Assembly (NCBI GenBank): GCA_027487815.1 | Contig: JAIYCW010000017.1 | Coordinates: 62,001-126,000 of the forward strand | DNA from: Burkholderiales bacterium | GTDB lineage: Bacteria > Pseudomonadota > Gammaproteobacteria > Burkholderiales > Burkholderiaceae_E | Reading direction: 5' to 3' | DNA: 64,000 nt | Shown: positions 37,311 to 46,435 of the stretch, one piece after another | Position numbering within the stretch: position 1 is the first letter of the stretch | Layout: every line of letters begins with the position of its first letter | Made by a program: the position numbers and the translations under genes | Notes under the pieces: model-generated | Databases searched by the model: none | What the model was told of the DNA's origin: nothing | What the model saw: the letters and a program-made list of their open reading frames with translations, nothing else

Positions 37311-38815
37311 AAGCGCTCGGGATGCATCGTGGTGTTGGAGCCAGAAGGCGAGTTGAGCAAGGGTTGCTCATCCGTGCGGGCGGCTTTGCGTCGTTTACTC
37401 AGGACAAACAAGCCAGCGAGACACGCCACACCTAAAGCAATCGCCAGGCCAAAACGCTGCCAAAGCGGCTCGGCCTCCATTGGACCGACGGGCGTTGGGA
37501 CCACAGCAGGTGCAGGCACTTCCACAGGACGGGCTGCCGGAGGCGCCTGGCTGCTGCTGACGGTGGGAGGCTCTTCGGCCGCGGCTGCTTGGGCCTGTGC
37601 AATCTTGCGATCTTGCAGTGTCAACATCTGCCGCAGCTTCAGCACCTGCTCATCAAGTGCGGCAGCGCGCGACTCGGCCTCTTGCAATGCAAGTTTGCGG
37701 GCTGTGTCCATCACCGCAGGCGCATTACGCGCGGCTTCGGAGCGATCCACCTTCAGGGTGTCGCGGGCGGGTGCCGACAAAAGCGTCTGAGGTGCAGGCT
37801 CGGCTGGTGTGCGGCGCGGCGGTGCCTGTCGATCAACTGGCCTAGTCGCTTCTTTCGGGGCCTCACCGGCTGCTTGCGGCGCAGTAAGCATTGGCGGGGC
37901 CAAGGCTAATGCGGGGGATGGCGCAATCGCTATTGGCGTACTCGGTTCGGCGCGCGCAGCTTCACTGCGAACTGGCTCGGTTGGCGACGCAGGCACGATG
38001 GGCGCCACGCTCACAATGGGCGATGGCGCAGCGGGCAAAGGTGCAGGCGGTGGCGCTGGGACCGCAGGAGCCGCAAGCGGGGCCGCCACGATTTGCGGCG
38101 TAGGCACGGGTTCGGCAACTGGCGCTTCAGCAACACTCTGGACAGCGGCGGGCGGCGAAGCTGGAGCCACAACCGGAGGCGGTGTTGGAGCGGCTGGCGC
38201 GATCATTGCAGGAGGCGGAACAGCGGCCGGCGCGGCTGGAGTGGCAACTGCGGCTGGGGGTGGAGTCTGGGGTGCAGGACCAGGCAAGGTCGGCACTTGC
38301 AGGATTTGCGCAGGACGCGACGGCACCACAATCGCTGGCGCGGCCGGCTCACTTGCAAAGGTGTAGAGCCGCTTGATGTAATTGTTGCCCCACACCACCA
38401 CCAGTCCGATGCGCTTGAGGCCGGCAATCGGCGCATCAGTGCGCAACTCTACTGCGCGCCGGCCGTCTTCAAGGGTGATCACTTCAATATTGATCCGGGC
38501 GCCAGTGCCGGGCTGCTGGGGTGGCACGATATCGGCCAACCTCACCTGCAGTACCGGCCGCTTGCTGCGCTCGGTTTCGCTATCAATCAAGGGCACGACA
38601 AGGCGCAAGGGTTGATCAGGGCGGGTTGCGCGCAGCACGGTGCTGAATTGAACCTGGCCTGCCTGATCTGCAGGAACATTGGTTTCAACCGCGCCCTCCA
38701 GTGCATTCACTGGCTGAGCTTGCACTGGTTGATGCCACATGACTTGAGCAGCAAGTATCACGCCTCCCAACCTGATCAGGCGAACACTTCCTAGAAACCA
38801 CCAATGCATCTTCAA
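37307..38815 (-). CDS. FimV-like Pro/Ala-rich membrane-anchored protein
   Basis: The 502-residue protein has a signal sequence, an N-terminal folded domain (about 40-155) with LRLVVPLIDSETERSKRPVLQVRLADIVP, a long Pro/Ala/Val-rich low-complexity stretch (about 160-350), a coiled-coil segment (KLALQEAESRAAALDEQVLKLRQMLTLQDRK) and one membrane helix (about 455-475) with a basic stop-transfer KRRKAARTD. This layout resembles the N-terminal half of FimV/TspA proteins, but no LysM domain is seen. Function unknown; possibly envelope-spanning. Confidence 0.6.
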   Translation of the reverse strand: MKMHWWFLGSVRLIRLGGVILAAQVMWHQPVQAQPVNALEGAVETNVPADQAGQVQFSTVLRATRPDQPLRLVVPLIDSETERSKRPVLQVRLADIVPPQQPGTGARINIEVITLEDGRRAVELRTDAPIAGLKRIGLVVVWGNNYIKRLYTFASEPAAPAIVVPSRPAQILQVPTLPGPAPQTPPPAAVATPAAPAAVPPPAMIAPAAPTPPPVVAPASPPAAVQSVAEAPVAEPVPTPQIVAAPLAAPAVPAPPPAPLPAAPSPIVSVAPIVPASPTEPVRSEAARAEPSTPIAIAPSPALALAPPMLTAPQAAGEAPKEATRPVDRQAPPRRTPAEPAPQTLLSAPARDTLKVDRSEAARNAPAVMDTARKLALQEAESRAAALDEQVLKLRQMLTLQDRKIAQAQAAAAEEPPTVSSSQAPPAARPVEVPAPAVVPTPVGPMEAEPLWQRFGLAIALGVACLAGLFVLSKRRKAARTDEQPLLNSPSGSNTTMHPERL

Positions 38816-38885
38816 GCGCTTGAATTCCCGAACAAGGCAGGTGATCCGAATGCGGGCACCCTGGATGCGAGTTTACTGCACTGCG

Positions 38886-39353
38886 TCACAGGGGCAGCGC
38901 CGTCTTGTAGCGCACCTGCTTCAGGGTGAAGCTGGAGCGGATTTTATCGATGCCACTGATTGGCGTGAGCGTATCGAGAATGAAGCGCTCAAGCGCCGCA
39001 AGATCGGCCACCACCACCCGGATCAGGTAATCGGCGTCACCGGTCATCAGGTAACACTCCATCACCTCGTCATGCAGCGCAATCGCTTGCTCAAATGTCT
39101 CGAGGGCCTCGCGGGTTTGCTGCTTTAAAGTGATTGAAATAAACACCGAAATCTGCAAGCCCAGTTGCTTGGCATCGAGCAGCGCAACTTGCCTCTGGAT
39201 CAAGCCGCGCTGTTGCAGCGCCTTAACCCGGGCCAGGCATGGCGAGGGCGATAAATGCACCCGCTGGGCAAGCGCGAGATTCGACAGGCTGCAGTCTTCC
39301 TGGAGCACTCGCAGGATTCGCAGATCGGTAGCGTCGAGAGGTGGATTTAACAA
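38886..39353 (-). CDS. Lrp/AsnC-family transcriptional regulator
   Basis: The 155-residue protein has the Lrp helix-turn-helix (LDATDLRILRVLQEDCSLSNLALAQRVHLSPSPCLARVKALQQRGLI) and a RAM ligand domain (VMECYLMTGDADYLIRVVVADLAALERF). The only usable start is a TTG at 39353 (MLNPPLDATD). It diverges from the 2-oxo acid dehydrogenase E1 gene, with an Lrp-like box between them, suggesting it controls that gene in response to an amino acid. Confidence 0.9.
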   Translation of the reverse strand: MLNPPLDATDLRILRVLQEDCSLSNLALAQRVHLSPSPCLARVKALQQRGLIQRQVALLDAKQLGLQISVFISITLKQQTREALETFEQAIALHDEVMECYLMTGDADYLIRVVVADLAALERFILDTLTPISGIDKIRSSFTLKQVRYKTALPL

Positions 39354-39381
39354 AACAATATATCGTTGAACTCATCATTAC

Positions 39382-39396
39382 GAGCATTATATGCTG
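39382..39396. promoter_or_regulatory. Lrp-like box
   Basis: GAGCATTATATGCTG matches 12 of 15 positions of the E. coli Lrp consensus (YAGHAWATTWTDCTR) and is a near palindrome. It lies in the AT-rich 134-nt region between the lrp-type gene and the E1 gene. Confidence 0.5.
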
Positions 39397-39487
39397 CTTC
39401 AGACGATTTTCACAGTGCAACTCAGCATCTCATTTGGCAGCATTTTCTCTACACTTTGACATTCCACCTCTCTTTTTTTTCCTCGCC

Positions 39488-42124
39488 ATGACTGACCTCT
39501 CCTTACTGCGCTTTTGGCAAGACCAGGACCTCGATCCGCTCGAAACCACCGAATGGGTCGAGGCACTGCAGGCGGTGATTCGCACACAGGGCCAGGAGCG
39601 GGCGGCCTATATTCTCGAGCAGCTGGCACGCAGTGCGCATGTGCAGGGCGTGAGTTGGCGTGCGCCGCGCATCACCCCGTATGTCAACACTATCGGCCTG
39701 GCCGAGCAGCCCATGTATCCGGGCGATCTGGCGCTGGAGGCGAGGCTCTCCGCGATCATGCGCTGGAATGCGCTTGCGATGGTGGTCCGTGCAAATCGGG
39801 CCTATGGCGAGCTCGGTGGCCACATCGCAAGCTATGCCTCTGCAGCAGATTTGTTTGAAGTGGGGTTTCATCATTTCTTTCGCGCGGCCAATGCGCAGCA
39901 TCGCGGGGATCTGGTCTATTTCCAGCCGCATTCCGCACCGGGGGTGTATGCCCGTGCGTATGTGGAAGGCCGCTTGCCGGCCGAGGCTTTGGCGCACTAC
40001 CGGCAGGAGTTGCGAGCTGAACAGCAGGGCCAACAGGGCTTGAGCTCCTACCCGCATCCGATGCTGATGCCAGACTTTTGGCAGTTCCCAACCGGCTCCA
40101 TGGGCATTGGGCCGATCTCGGCGATTTATCAAGCCCGCTTCATGCGTTACCTTGAACATCGTGGCTTGTTGCCCGAAGCGCAAGAGCCAGCCCGCAAGGT
40201 CTGGGGCGTGTTTGGCGATGGTGAAATGGATGAACCCGAATCCACTGCAGCACTCTCGCTTGCGGCCCGCGAGGGGCTCGACAATCTCGTGTTTGTGATC
40301 AACTGCAATTTGCAGCGGCTCGATGGCCCGGTGCGCGGCAACGGCCGCATTATTGATGAGCTTGAGTCGCTGTTTTCAGGCGCGGGCTGGCATGTCGTGA
40401 AACTGGTGTGGGGTGCCAATTGGGATCCCCTGTTTGCGCGAGACACCACCCGGGCGCTTGCACGAACGTTTGCAGAAACCGTGGACGGGCAGTTTCAAAC
40501 CTACTCGGCCAATGATGGCGCCTACAACCGCGAGCATTTCTTTGGCCGCAGCCCTGAGCTCGCCGCACTGGCTGGCACGATGACCGATGCTCAAATCGAA
40601 GCCCTGCAACGAGGCGGCCATGATCCGGTAAAAATTCATGCGGCGTTTGCCCGCGCCCTGGCGCATAAAGGCCAGCCGACAGTGGTGCTGGCGCAGACCA
40701 TGAAGGGCTACGGCATGGGCACGGCAGGCCAGGGCAAGATGACCACCCACCAGCAAAAGAAGCTCGAAACCGGTGATCTGCAGGAGTTTGTGGAGCGCTT
40801 TGGCGTGCCGATTGGTCGCGAGCAAATGGATGCGCTTGAATTCATTCGGCCGCCGGAAGACAGCCCGGAGATGCGCTATTTGCGGGCTCGGCGTGAAGCG
40901 CTGGGAGGCTACCTGCCAGCCAGGCAGTCGGTGTGTGCGCCGATAGAGGTTCCGGCATTGAGCCAGTGGGGGCAGTTTGCGCTCGCCGCTCAGGGCAAGG
41001 AGATGAGCACCACGATGGCGTTCGTGCGCATGTTGGGCGGCTTGCTGAAAGACCCGGCGCTGGGCGCGCGAATCGTGCCGATTGTGGCCGATGAAGCCCG
41101 CACCTTCGGCATGGCCAACCTGTTCAAGCAAGTGGGGATCTATTCGCATCAGGGTCAGCGCTACGAGCCCGAAGATATTGGCTCGGTACTGTCTTATCGT
41201 GAGGCCCAAGACGGCCAGATCCTTGAAGAAGGCATCAGCGAGGCCGGGGCTCTGGCTTCATGGACAGCGGCCGCAACCAGCTATTCCACCCATGGTCTGG
41301 CGATGTTGCCGTTTTATATCTACTACTCCATGTTTGGGTTTCAGCGGGTCGGCGATGCCATTTGGGCGGCCGCTGATCAACGCGCACGCGGCTTTTTGAT
41401 TGGTGCAACTGCCGGGCGCACCACGCTGGGCGGTGAAGGCCTGCAACATCAGGACGGCACCAGCCACTTGATTGCGGCCACTATCCCAAACTGCAAGGCC
41501 TATGATCCCGGCCTGGCTGGTGAGCTGGCGGTGATTGTGGATGCTGGCATGCGCGACATGCTGGAGGAGCAGCGCGATGTGTTTTATTACATCACTGCAA
41601 TGAACGAGAACTATGCTCAGCCCTCCATTGGCAATGCTGGCGAAGTCAGCGAAAGCCTGCGCGAAAGCATCTTGCGAGGAATGTATTGTTTGCGGCCGGC
41701 GGCCAAGGCGCAGGTGCGCTTGATGGGTAGCGGTGCAATCCTGATCCAATGCCTGGAGGCGGCCGATAAGCTGGCTGAGCGAGGAATCGATGCTGAAGTG
41801 TGGAGCGTGACGAGTTATAGCGAATTAGCCCGCGACGGGATTGCTGCCCGCCAGACAAGCCAAACCGGCCTCGCTGTTGATTCGTTTGTGTCGAGGCAAC
41901 TGGGTGCCAACCCCCTGCCCATGGTGTGCGCAAGCGACTACGTGCGGGCCGTGCCTGAACAAATTCGCGAGTTTGTGCCCGCGGGGATCCGCATGCGCAG
42001 CCTGGGCACCGACGGCTTTGGCCGAAGTGACACTCGGGCCGAGCTGCGGGCGCACTTTGGGGTGGACGCCGCCACGATTGCGCACACTGCGCAGACCCTG
42101 ATTCGGGAGGCCTCAGTAGGCTAG
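39488..42124 (+). CDS. Homodimeric 2-oxo acid dehydrogenase E1 (AceE/MdeB-like)
   Basis: The 878-residue thiamin-diphosphate enzyme is of the homodimeric AceE type: HIASYASAADLFEVGFHHFF, the TPP motif GDGEMDEPES followed ~25 residues later by NCNLQRLDGPVRGNGR, and VVLAQTMKGYGMG. Such enzymes decarboxylate pyruvate or, in MdeB, 2-oxobutyrate, and pass the acyl group to an E2. No E2 or E3 gene is nearby. It is divergent from an Lrp-type regulator, as in mde-type loci, which points to a 2-oxo acid from amino-acid catabolism rather than the housekeeping PDH. The chosen ATG 39488 (MTDLSLLRFWQDQD) fits the family. Confidence 0.88.
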   Translation: MTDLSLLRFWQDQDLDPLETTEWVEALQAVIRTQGQERAAYILEQLARSAHVQGVSWRAPRITPYVNTIGLAEQPMYPGDLALEARLSAIMRWNALAMVVRANRAYGELGGHIASYASAADLFEVGFHHFFRAANAQHRGDLVYFQPHSAPGVYARAYVEGRLPAEALAHYRQELRAEQQGQQGLSSYPHPMLMPDFWQFPTGSMGIGPISAIYQARFMRYLEHRGLLPEAQEPARKVWGVFGDGEMDEPESTAALSLAAREGLDNLVFVINCNLQRLDGPVRGNGRIIDELESLFSGAGWHVVKLVWGANWDPLFARDTTRALARTFAETVDGQFQTYSANDGAYNREHFFGRSPELAALAGTMTDAQIEALQRGGHDPVKIHAAFARALAHKGQPTVVLAQTMKGYGMGTAGQGKMTTHQQKKLETGDLQEFVERFGVPIGREQMDALEFIRPPEDSPEMRYLRARREALGGYLPARQSVCAPIEVPALSQWGQFALAAQGKEMSTTMAFVRMLGGLLKDPALGARIVPIVADEARTFGMANLFKQVGIYSHQGQRYEPEDIGSVLSYREAQDGQILEEGISEAGALASWTAAATSYSTHGLAMLPFYIYYSMFGFQRVGDAIWAAADQRARGFLIGATAGRTTLGGEGLQHQDGTSHLIAATIPNCKAYDPGLAGELAVIVDAGMRDMLEEQRDVFYYITAMNENYAQPSIGNAGEVSESLRESILRGMYCLRPAAKAQVRLMGSGAILIQCLEAADKLAERGIDAEVWSVTSYSELARDGIAARQTSQTGLAVDSFVSRQLGANPLPMVCASDYVRAVPEQIREFVPAGIRMRSLGTDGFGRSDTRAELRAHFGVDAATIAHTAQTLIREASVG

Positions 42125-42249
42125 AGGGGGCAGCCGGCCTCTCGGTTTGTCAAACAATGGCGCATACAGGACACGGGGCTTGCGTTGCTGCACAGCAGCA
42201 ATCTACAATTGGAGCGACGTAATTTCATAGGGTGGGATACAATTTCGTT

Positions 42250-43050
42250 ATGGGACGCCCTCGCACAAAGCCATTACCCGGTTCGGAAGACTCGAAAAGC
42301 GCCATTCAGGTGATCGATCGCCTGGTGGCCTTGCTTGATGCGCTCGCTCTTGAGCCTGAACCAGTCAGCCTGAAATCCTTGTCCGCCACCACCGGCCTGC
42401 ACCCGTCCACAGCCCACCGCATCCTGAACGATCTGGTCGGCGCACGCTTTATTGATCGCTCGGAGCCTGGCACTTATCAATTAGGCATGCGCCTGCTGGA
42501 GCTCGGCAACCTGGTAAAAGCTCGGCTCAATGTGCGCGATGCTGCCCTTAACCCGATGCGTGAGCTGCATAAACAAACCCAGCAGCCGGTCAATCTTTCG
42601 ATTCGTCAGAATGATGAAATCGTCTATATCGAACGTGCGGTATCCGAGCGCTCGGGGATGCAGGTGGTGCGCGCAGTGGGTGGACGCGCGCCTTTGCATC
42701 TCACCTCGGTGGGCAAGCTTTTCCTGGCCGTTGATGATCCGAAGAATGTCCGCAACTATGCTATGCGCACCGGCCTGGCCGGGCACACCCGTAACAGCAT
42801 CACCGATTTGAGCCGCCTGGAACGCGAGTTGGCCCTGGTGCGTGCTCGTGGCTATGCCCGCGACAATGAAGAACTCGAACTCGGCGTGCGCTGCATTGCA
42901 GCCGGCATTCGTGACGATAGCCGACGCATTGTTGCTGGCTTGTCGATTTCAGCGCCGGCCGATTTTGTGCAGGACGACTGGATCGATCAGCTTTGCCGCA
43001 CCGCGGCCCAGATTTCGAGCGCGATGGGCTACGAGCCCGAGCCTGTCTGA
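42250..43050 (+). CDS. IclR-family transcriptional regulator
   Basis: The 266-residue protein has the N-terminal helix-turn-helix (SAIQVIDRLVALLDAL, then SLKSLSATTGLHPSTAHRILNDL) and the IclR effector domain (VRAVGGRAPLHLTSVGKLFLA and GYARDNEELELGVRCIAAGI). I chose ATG 42250 (MGRPRTKPLPG). It lies 125 nt after the E1 gene and overlaps the convergent PBP7-type gene by 22 nt. The regulated genes cannot be deduced. Confidence 0.9.
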   Translation: MGRPRTKPLPGSEDSKSAIQVIDRLVALLDALALEPEPVSLKSLSATTGLHPSTAHRILNDLVGARFIDRSEPGTYQLGMRLLELGNLVKARLNVRDAALNPMRELHKQTQQPVNLSIRQNDEIVYIERAVSERSGMQVVRAVGGRAPLHLTSVGKLFLAVDDPKNVRNYAMRTGLAGHTRNSITDLSRLERELALVRARGYARDNEELELGVRCIAAGIRDDSRRIVAGLSISAPADFVQDDWIDQLCRTAAQISSAMGYEPEPV

Positions 43051-44255
43051 GGCAGTTTTCCGGGGCCGGGCTGAGCGAGTACGGTGCGCAAACGCTGTGC
43101 ATCCGAGAACCTGGACAAGCGCCCTACGGCGTCCAGCAGCACCATAATCACTGCGCGACCCTCAACCTTGGCCTGCATGACCAGGCAATTGCCAGCCTCC
43201 GAGATATAGCCGGTTTTGGAGACCAGGATCTGCCAATCTGGCGAACTGATCAGGCGATTGGTATTGCGGTAATTCACGGTTTTGGAGCCGCTTTCCACCT
43301 GCTGATCCGGTGCAGTCGAATACTGACGTACCATCGGGTACTCGCCCGCCGCCTTGACCAGCAAGGCCAGATCCGAGCCAGTCGACACATTGGCGCTGGA
43401 CAAACCGGTGGGCTCGACGAAATGGCTATCCGCCATGCCCAAGGCGCGCGCCTTGGCGTTCATGGCTCCCACAAACGCTGGCATGCCGCCAGGATAATGG
43501 CGGCCCAAAGCGTGGGCAGCCCGATTCTCAGAAGCCATCAGTGCCAGCTGCAAAAGCTCACCACGCGAGAGCTGTGAGCCTACCCGCAAACGCGAGCGGC
43601 TATTACGCTCAGTATCAATATCTTCTTCGGAAATCGAAAGCGACTCGCTAAGCGGCAACTTGGCATCCAGCACCACCACTGCGGTCATCAGCTTGGTGAT
43701 TGAAGCAATTGGAAGCACCGCTGTACTGTTTTTCTCGAAAAGCACCTTGCCAGTGCTTTGGTCGATAACCAGCGCCACCGAAGACTTGAGATCCAGCGGA
43801 TCATCCGCGGCATGCAAGCCAATCGCCTGACCAATCGAGGGCTTGGCGGGCTCAACCGGCCGGACAGCCGCAGTTTTCAGGCGGGTCTGACGCGCACTGA
43901 GCTTACCGTTTTGGGCCTTTTCGAGTCGCGCAGCCGGTGCAGATTTAGCCTTCGCGGATTTACCCGGGGCTGGCTTGCCTACTGCGGCTTTGCCTGCGGC
44001 CACTTTGGTGGCTGGCGCCTTTTCAGCCTTCGCCCGCACAGGCACTGCTTTTTTAGCACTGGCTGACTTGGCCAGAGCAGGTTTGGCAGCCGCTTCACGT
44101 TTTTGGGCAGCCTGCGAAAGCGCGGGAGCGCCGAGCCCTAACCCCAGCAAACCAACCAAAACCAGGCTCAAGGTCAGAGTTTTGACTCGCGGACCCAGCG
44201 CTTTCAGCCAAAAAGGTCGAGTTTGGCCTGCTTGTTGCGCTTGAAGATTTTGCAC
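43029..44255 (-). CDS. pbpG: D-alanyl-D-alanine endopeptidase (PBP7 type)
   Basis: The 408-residue penicillin-binding protein has the three active-site motifs Ser185-xx-Lys188 (ASITKLM), Ser242-Glu-Asn (SEN) and KTG at 347-349. PBP7/PbpG cleaves cross-links in murein. A signal sequence (about 25-50) is followed by an unusual Lys/Ala-rich segment (about 52-125, repeats of AKxA) that resembles histone-like tails and may bind the negatively charged envelope or act as a linker. The catalytic domain starts at about 140. Confidence 0.9.
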   Translation of the reverse strand: MQNLQAQQAGQTRPFWLKALGPRVKTLTLSLVLVGLLGLGLGAPALSQAAQKREAAAKPALAKSASAKKAVPVRAKAEKAPATKVAAGKAAVGKPAPGKSAKAKSAPAARLEKAQNGKLSARQTRLKTAAVRPVEPAKPSIGQAIGLHAADDPLDLKSSVALVIDQSTGKVLFEKNSTAVLPIASITKLMTAVVVLDAKLPLSESLSISEEDIDTERNSRSRLRVGSQLSRGELLQLALMASENRAAHALGRHYPGGMPAFVGAMNAKARALGMADSHFVEPTGLSSANVSTGSDLALLVKAAGEYPMVRQYSTAPDQQVESGSKTVNYRNTNRLISSPDWQILVSKTGYISEAGNCLVMQAKVEGRAVIMVLLDAVGRLSRFSDAQRLRTVLAQPGPGKLPQTGSGS

Positions 44256-44333
44256 GCGTCATTCACCCTGAAGTCTGTTCGTGATGGAGTTTAACAAATA
44301 CTCCAAATAAAACAACAGGATAGACGCAGTATT

Positions 44334-45056
44334 TTAAGTGCTATGGAAGGTTGTGAATTGGGAGACTGGCGCACGCTCCGTGCGCAGGGTATTGACCAGC
44401 GCCTGCTCATCGGGCCAGCCCAACGCCATACCGCATACCAACATTTGCTCAGGGCCGCATTTCAGGTGCGGCAGGATAATCCGGTGGAACAGGGTAAACG
44501 CAGCTTGCGGGCAGGTGGCCAGCCCCCGAGCGCGCGCGGCCACCATCACCGATTGCAAAAACATGCCGTAATCCAGCCAACTGCCCTGCTGCATCACCTG
44601 ATCGATGGTAAACATCAGGCCGATCGGCGCGCCAAAAAAATGATAATTCTGGCCATGCTGGGCATGCATCTTTTCCTTGTCTTGCTTGCCTATCCCTAGC
44701 AGGGTGTAAAGATCCCAGCCCACCTTGCGGCGGCGATCAATATAAGGCGAGCGCCATTCCACCGGGTAATAGGCATAGGCCTCGGTATGCTGGGCGCGCT
44801 CAGCAGGATCATCAAACGCGGCCTGAATCTTGGCGCTCAAAGCCGCCTTTGATGCGCCCGTCAGCACATGGACCTGCCAGGGCTGCGTATTGGTGCCCGA
44901 GGGTGCCCAGGACGCCACCCGCAATACTTCCTCGATCAAGGCTTGCGGCACTTCCCGATCCAAAAAGGCCCGCGTCGAATGGCGCGACTCAATCGCATGG
45001 TCAACTGCAGCAGTGCTTTGGGGGGTGATTTCCAGGGGCGAACTCGACATGCGCAT
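44334..45056 (-). CDS. Nitroreductase family protein
   Basis: The 240-residue FMN-type protein has SRHSTRAFLDREVPQALIEEVLRVASWAPSGTNTQPWQVHVLTG at the N-terminus and GLATCPQAAFTLFHRIILPHL plus LVCGMALGWPDE near the C-terminus, both typical of nitroreductases of the NfnB/RutE-like class. I took ATG 45056; ATG 45050 and TTG 45062 are alternatives. It follows the thioesterase gene by 24 nt. The natural substrate is unknown. Confidence 0.9.
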   Translation of the reverse strand: MRMSSSPLEITPQSTAAVDHAIESRHSTRAFLDREVPQALIEEVLRVASWAPSGTNTQPWQVHVLTGASKAALSAKIQAAFDDPAERAQHTEAYAYYPVEWRSPYIDRRRKVGWDLYTLLGIGKQDKEKMHAQHGQNYHFFGAPIGLMFTIDQVMQQGSWLDYGMFLQSVMVAARARGLATCPQAAFTLFHRIILPHLKCGPEQMLVCGMALGWPDEQALVNTLRTERAPVSQFTTFHST

Positions 45057-45079
45057 TTCCAAAAAAGGGGCCAGGAAAG

Positions 45080-45544
45080 TCAGACGGCCAGGGTTTGTAA
45101 AAATTCACGCAGTGCGGCAGGCAAGGCGGTGGGCCGGCGGCTCACCCGATCCACATACACATGAATGAACTGGCCCTGGGCAGCAGGCTCAGGCGTCTCG
45201 CCTTGAGCGGCTTGGGCAAACAGACCAATCTGGTAAGTCACCGAACTTGAGCCCAGTCGTGCGACCCGCAATCCTGCGATCACCGGCTCGGGAAAAGACA
45301 AAGGCGCGAAGTAATTGCACTGGCTCGAAACCACCAATCCGATCACTTCGCCATGGTGAATATCCAGCACGCCCGCCTCAATCAGGCTCGCGTTCACCAC
45401 CGTATCAAAGTAGGAGTAATACACCACATTATTCACATGCCCATACACATCGTTATCCATCCAGCGCGTGCTGATCGGGCGTTGCAAAGGATAAAGCGCA
45501 AGCGGTGTGCGCTCAGCGATAGGGGCAGGTGGAGAAGTATTCAC
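45080..45544 (-). CDS. 4-hydroxybenzoyl-CoA thioesterase-type hotdog protein
   Basis: The 154-residue protein from GTG 45544 has the hotdog-fold segment ISTRWMDNDVYGHVNNVVYYSYFDT, in which Asp of MDNDVYGHVNN is the usual catalytic acid of the 4HBT/YbgC family. Acyl-CoA hydrolysis is the expected reaction. An ORF extending upstream to 45796 overlaps the permease gene and is not likely. It lies 11 nt after the EamA gene. Confidence 0.86.
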   Translation of the reverse strand: MNTSPPAPIAERTPLALYPLQRPISTRWMDNDVYGHVNNVVYYSYFDTVVNASLIEAGVLDIHHGEVIGLVVSSQCNYFAPLSFPEPVIAGLRVARLGSSSVTYQIGLFAQAAQGETPEPAAQGQFIHVYVDRVSRRPTALPAALREFLQTLAV

Positions 45545-45555
45545 AACCGCCGATT

Positions 45556-46422
45556 CTAGCGCGTGGTGAGCGCCACTCCGATGGCAGTCACCACTAGCCC
45601 GGCCAAAGCCAGCCATCCAAAGGGCTCGGCAAACATGAACCAGGCCATCAGCGCGGTCACCGGCGGCACCAAATACATCAGGCTTGTGACCTTGGTGGCC
45701 GCACCGCGCTTGATTAATGTAAACATCAAAAATATCGCGCCAATCGAAAGCGCCAACACCGACCAGGCGAGCGCAGCCATGAAATGCGCATTCCAAACCA
45801 CCGGCTCGCTCTCCAAAGCCAAGCTCAGGGGCAACACCAGGGCCAGGGAAGCGGCATACTGAATCCAGGCTCCAGTGCGCAAGTCAAAGGCGGGTACGAA
45901 CCGCTTTTGATAAAGCGTGCCCACCGTGATCGTCATCAGTGCCAGTACCGCAAGCCAAACGCTGGCCCAGGGCATATCAATCGCATGGATTTTGTGAGCT
46001 ACCACCAGCGCTACCCCACCAAAACCCAGCGCCAAGCCCAGCCATTGCACCGGTTTGACGTGCTCGCCCACCGAGCGCCCGGCAAACGCTGTCAACACTG
46101 GCTGAAGATTAACAATCAATGCAGCAATTCCCGCAGGCATCCCCAGCTTGATCGCGCACCATACCCCGCCCAGATACCCGGCATGAATCAGTAGCCCCGA
46201 CACCACCAAATGCCCACTGAGCCGAGTGCTTGGCCAAGGTGCCCGTACAACAAGAATCAGGCATCCCAGGACCAGACAGGCGAAGAAAAACCGCCAACTC
46301 AAAAACGCAAGGGGTGGCGCGTAGGGCAAGCCATACTTGGCCACCACGAAGCCGGTAGCCCAGATCAGTACAAACAGGGTCGGTATCCACCATGCCGGGG
46401 ATCGATTCAAAGGCAAATTCAA
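45556..46422 (-). CDS. EamA/RhaT-family permease
   Basis: The 288-residue membrane protein has ten hydrophobic segments, starting WWIPTLFVLIWATGFVVAKYGLPYAPPLAFLSWRF, and the second EamA repeat VTSLMYLVPPVTALMAWFMFAEPFGWLALAGLVV. It is the second EamA carrier in the window and belongs to a different subgroup from the one next to cysM. Substrate unknown. It starts 14 nt after the histone-deacetylase-like gene stop. Confidence 0.88.
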   Translation of the reverse strand: MNLPLNRSPAWWIPTLFVLIWATGFVVAKYGLPYAPPLAFLSWRFFFACLVLGCLILVVRAPWPSTRLSGHLVVSGLLIHAGYLGGVWCAIKLGMPAGIAALIVNLQPVLTAFAGRSVGEHVKPVQWLGLALGFGGVALVVAHKIHAIDMPWASVWLAVLALMTITVGTLYQKRFVPAFDLRTGAWIQYAASLALVLPLSLALESEPVVWNAHFMAALAWSVLALSIGAIFLMFTLIKRGAATKVTSLMYLVPPVTALMAWFMFAEPFGWLALAGLVVTAIGVALTTR

Positions 46423-46435
46423 AATAGGACTCGTT

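Noticed and set aside
37809-38366. Gly/Ala-rich plus-strand ORF opposite the FimV-like gene
   Set aside because: Arises from the reverse complement of the Pro/Ala-rich codons; not a real glycine-rich protein.
42180-42249. IclR operator from repeats AATTTCAT/AATTTCGT
   Set aside because: Direct repeat of eight bases with one mismatch is too weak to support an operator.
45545-45796. N-terminal extension of the thioesterase
   Set aside because: It overlaps the EamA permease in another frame and lacks the hotdog fold; GTG 45544 fits the family.
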